Positions 63,870 through 64,000 of a stretch of 64,000 nt of DNA are shown in pieces. The notes under the pieces were generated by a model. It did no database searches. It was not told the DNA's origin and worked only from the letters and a program-made list of their open reading frames with translations. Position 1 is the stretch's first letter; each line of letters begins with the position of its first letter. Position numbers and translations under genes: made by a program. Origin of the DNA: Ovis canadensis (taxonomy: Eukaryota; Chordata; Mammalia; Artiodactyla; Bovidae); the NCBI RefSeq assembly GCF_042477335.2, contig NC_091245.1, forward strand, positions 29,832,501-29,896,500. Reading direction: 5' to 3'.

Positions 63870-64000
63870 TGCTTCCCAAGAGGCTCAGTGGTAAAGCATC
63901 CACCTGCCAATGCAGGAGATGCAGGGGGCCTGGGTTGGGGACCTGGGTTTGATCCCTGTGTCAGGAAGATCCCCTGGAGGAGGAAATGGCAACCCACTCT
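63870..64000 (+). repeat. Bov-tA SINE, cut by window edge
   Basis: TGCTTCCCAAGAGGCTCAGT and AGATCCCCTGGAGGAGGAAA; a short internal duplication lies around GGGGGCCTGGGTTGGGGACC. Confidence 0.9.

Overview
This window is nuclear DNA from a ruminant, most likely a bovid such as cow, sheep, goat or buffalo. The evidence is dense ruminant-restricted retroposons (BovB LINE 3' ends and a long 5'-truncated BovB copy, Bov-tA and Bov-A2 SINEs, older tRNA-derived artiodactyl SINEs) on a background of pan-mammalian MIR, L2, L1 and MER5A relics, with mammalian exon-intron structure. The species cannot be fixed from the sequence alone. The two genes and their order match what is known for human 1p32.3.

Two protein genes lie head to tail on the + strand. 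MROH7 (maestro heat-like repeat family member 7) can be followed from a strong-Kozak ATG at 9201 to a TGA at 49514-49516. I assembled 22 coding exons with splice sites and phases that join without a break. They give a 1324-residue product, which agrees with my recollection that human MROH7 is about 1323 residues. About 410 N-terminal Ser/Pro/Asn-rich residues come from one large exon; the rest is a chain of HEAT-like helices from small exons.

TTC4 (TPR co-chaperone) starts about 4.6 kb further on in a CpG-rich, TATA-less promoter carrying three exact CCGGAAG (ETS-type) sites. Its first five coding exons (54158-60215, 198 residues, all three TPR motifs) are inside; the remaining exons lie past the right edge.

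By region: 1-9.1 kb is upstream sequence full of retroposons with one possible 5' non-coding exon. 9.1-49.5 kb is MROH7, with a long first intron (L1 debris, SINEs and a mariner-type hairpin resembling bovine miR-2284/2285 precursors) and an exon-dense 3' two-thirds. 49.5-53.9 kb is the intergenic spacer (MER5A, MIR, L2, Bov-tA). 53.9-64 kb is the TTC4 promoter and 5' half, ending in a decayed BovB copy.

I found no prokaryotic-type system, CRISPR array, virus or tRNA/rRNA gene. The most interesting points are the miRNA-like hairpin, the splice-phase logic of a possible MROH7-TTC4 readthrough together with the absence of a polyadenylation signal near the MROH7 stop, the triple ETS-site promoter, and a weak donor in MROH7 exon 3.
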